Below are positions 61,889 through 64,000 of a stretch of DNA of 64,000 bases, piece after piece. The stretch is from contig LUCW03000241.1 of assembly GCA_001586965.3 (NCBI GenBank), positions 27,501 to 91,500 of the forward strand, read 5' to 3'. Origin of the DNA: Sphaeroforma sirkka. Taxonomy: Eukaryota; Opisthokonta; Ichthyosporea; Ichthyophonida. A model generated the notes under the pieces. It saw only the letters and a list, made by a program, of their open reading frames with translations. It was not told where the DNA came from and made no database searches. A program made the translations under genes and the position numbers. Numbering within the stretch: the first letter of the stretch is position 1; each line of letters begins with the position of its first letter.

Positions 61889-62040
61889 TCTCTCTCTCTC
61901 TCAAATCAGAGCTCTCTAGCTCTCTCTCTCTCAAATCAGAGCTCTCTAGCTCTCTCTCTCTCTCTCTCAAATCAGCGTTCTCTAGCTCTCTCTCTCTCTC
62001 TTTTTTTTTTCTCTCTCTCTCTTTTCTCTCTCTCTTAGGC
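61889..62040. repeat. CT-rich minisatellite with TCAAATCAGAGCTCTCTAGC units
   Basis: Units containing TCAAATCAG start at 61901, 61931 and 61967, separated by CT dinucleotide runs, and pass into pure CT/T runs up to about 62037. The charged open frames across it (RERERE on one strand, SLSLSL on the other) come from the repeat. Confidence 0.9.
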
Positions 62041-62096
62041 ACTCGAGTCCTTGGTCTCCAAAAATTTCAAGCTTTTAGCCCCGTCCGCTGCTTCCA

Positions 62097-62545
62097 TGTG
62101 AGTTTTTCAACTCTGTGAAAGTGCTCTTTATTTCCTTTTGTACTCTGTATTTATACTATTTTTGTCAAAATTAAACGGCCCTTTCGGCTCGAAAATTTCT
62201 TTTGCCAAAGAAATTCCAACGGACGTGCGCGGTCTATTTTTTAGATTCCATCTCTAAAAATACAAACACAATTTCTTCAAATACACTTAAACTTCTAAGA
62301 CTCATAACTCAATGAATATTCACTCAAACAACTTGAATAAGGTGTCGTATGAAAGGGAAACCCATTTCCTATCAAATGACACCTGTAACAAAATTATACA
62401 TTTAATAGGTCAAACACAATCGGTCTACGAAATACATTCGTAAACACAACATACAAAAACATCGTTAGATAATCGGTTCCTCGATGGACTAGGTCTGAGT
62501 CCAACACTTAAACATCATTCATCTTTGACAATATGATTTTCTACA
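62097..62545 (-). repeat. Copia LTR copy H
   Basis: Reverse copy of the LTR family, about 449 bp, with ends close to the family termini. The left flank is the CT minisatellite and following sequence; the right flank is a diverged copia gag. No target-site duplication is seen. Confidence 0.9.
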
Positions 62546-62800
62546 GACATGCTACCTTCCCATGGCAACTCATCTTCGTATGACCTGGCTTCAAACACTT
62601 GTAGCAAGTCAACTCTCTAGTATTACGACCAGGCCCTGAAGTCTCGCCATTGCGATGACCACGATCGGATGGCCGCCCACCGCTAGCTCGATAACGACCC
62701 CCCGCATACAGACCTGTATCCTCGGCGTCATCATCGTCGTATATCTCGAGACTAGTCTCAAAAGCTATGGCAGCTTCCTTCACTTGCATGTAGTCGAAAC
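62546..62800 (-). mobile_element. Diverged Ty1/copia gag fragment
   Basis: Minus-strand gag end with YDDDDAEDTGLYAGGRYR and a knuckle CYKCLKPGHTKMSC followed by HGKVACL. It is related to 51900-52160 but clearly diverged, so it represents a second copia subfamily. It is a fragment. Confidence 0.8.
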
Positions 62801-63269
62801 GATTGTGTTGTTCTCGAATATTAAAGTATCTTAAAGTGTTTTAAGTTTTAAGTGAATAGTTGTGATTTATTTGATTCGAGTCCCTGCTTTTATGTGCATT
62901 GGACTCGTGATCCTTGAGCCATTAAAAAACACCTCTTAAGGTAAAAAAGGTTCTCACTCAATCTATGATCCAATCCAAATGTAGTGTCGCCACGTCTTCA
63001 ACTGATCGTGGCTTATACTGTAATCTTTGGCCTTATACGTTTAGATTGTACTCCTCCAATATTTAGGTACGCCCCCTTATGCCCATCAGAGATTTTCTAT
63101 AATGATGTTTCCGTACTCCTGGCACTTCGGCTCCGAGATTGATTTCCATCTGTAATGTTTCTGTGTCCCTCTCTGAGTTTAGATTGTCTCCTTGGTTGAT
63201 GCTGGGATAAACCTTGTCGAGCCTCCGGTGTTTGACCGTAGTTTTATGCTTGGTAAACAATCTTCGTTT
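62801..63269. other. Unassigned sequence
   Basis: About 470 bp with no recognisable gene. It may be the leader or LTR of the second copia subfamily because it directly adjoins its gag, but no repeat copy exists in the window to test this. Confidence 0.35.

Positions 63270-64000
<731 letters not shown>

Overview
The window is eukaryotic and probably comes from an intron-rich, transposon-rich unicellular eukaryote. Host genes are split by many short introns, most with GTATGT/GTAAGT-type donors. The rest is mostly LTR-retrotransposon fossils and long (TA)n / AT-rich simple-sequence islands. There is no bacterial-style operon, rRNA gene, CRISPR array or plasmid origin. The lineage cannot be fixed from sequence alone; the type II membrane PC-esterase with filamin-like segments would fit a protist near animals, but that is inference only.

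Layout. 1-0.55 kb: the last two exons of a coenzyme A pathway gene, phosphopantothenoylcysteine decarboxylase (+). 0.55-3.5 kb: no gene seen. 3.5-7.7 kb: an old Ty3/gypsy element (-). 8.5-9.3 kb: the 3' part of an unrecognised split gene (-). 9.3-11.9 kb: no gene seen. 11.9-18.1 kb: a 17-exon gene (-) for an 864-residue type II membrane protein with a C-terminal NXPE/PC-esterase-like domain; every intron phase fits. 18.1-22.6 kb: simple-sequence and AT-rich DNA. 23.0-25.3 kb: an unrecognised split gene (-) with an LTR-like repeat exactly at one splice acceptor. 25.8-42.1 kb: a nest of gypsy and copia fossils, including a GC-rich gypsy-type element at 37.2-42.1 kb. 42.1-44.0 kb: a (TA)n/AT island. 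45.4-49.0 kb: a five-exon gene (+) for a 751-residue RNA-binding protein with an RRM, six CCHC knuckles and a long RG/RGG-rich tail. 49.7-62.8 kb: rearranged Ty1/copia fossils. 63.3-64 kb: another (TA)n island.

The most unusual structure is the copia/gypsy nest. One 450-bp LTR family (TGTAGAAAAA...TTCACA) occurs eight times in 33 kb, mostly in alternating orientation, and inward-facing pairs enclose pieces of unrelated gypsy DNA or copia gag. A copia gag-to-integrase segment also forms a large fold-back, with arms of about 1.47 kb and a 588-bp loop. The host genes are unrelated in function (CoA synthesis, secretory-pathway glycan or lipid modification, RNA metabolism) and show no sign of acting together.
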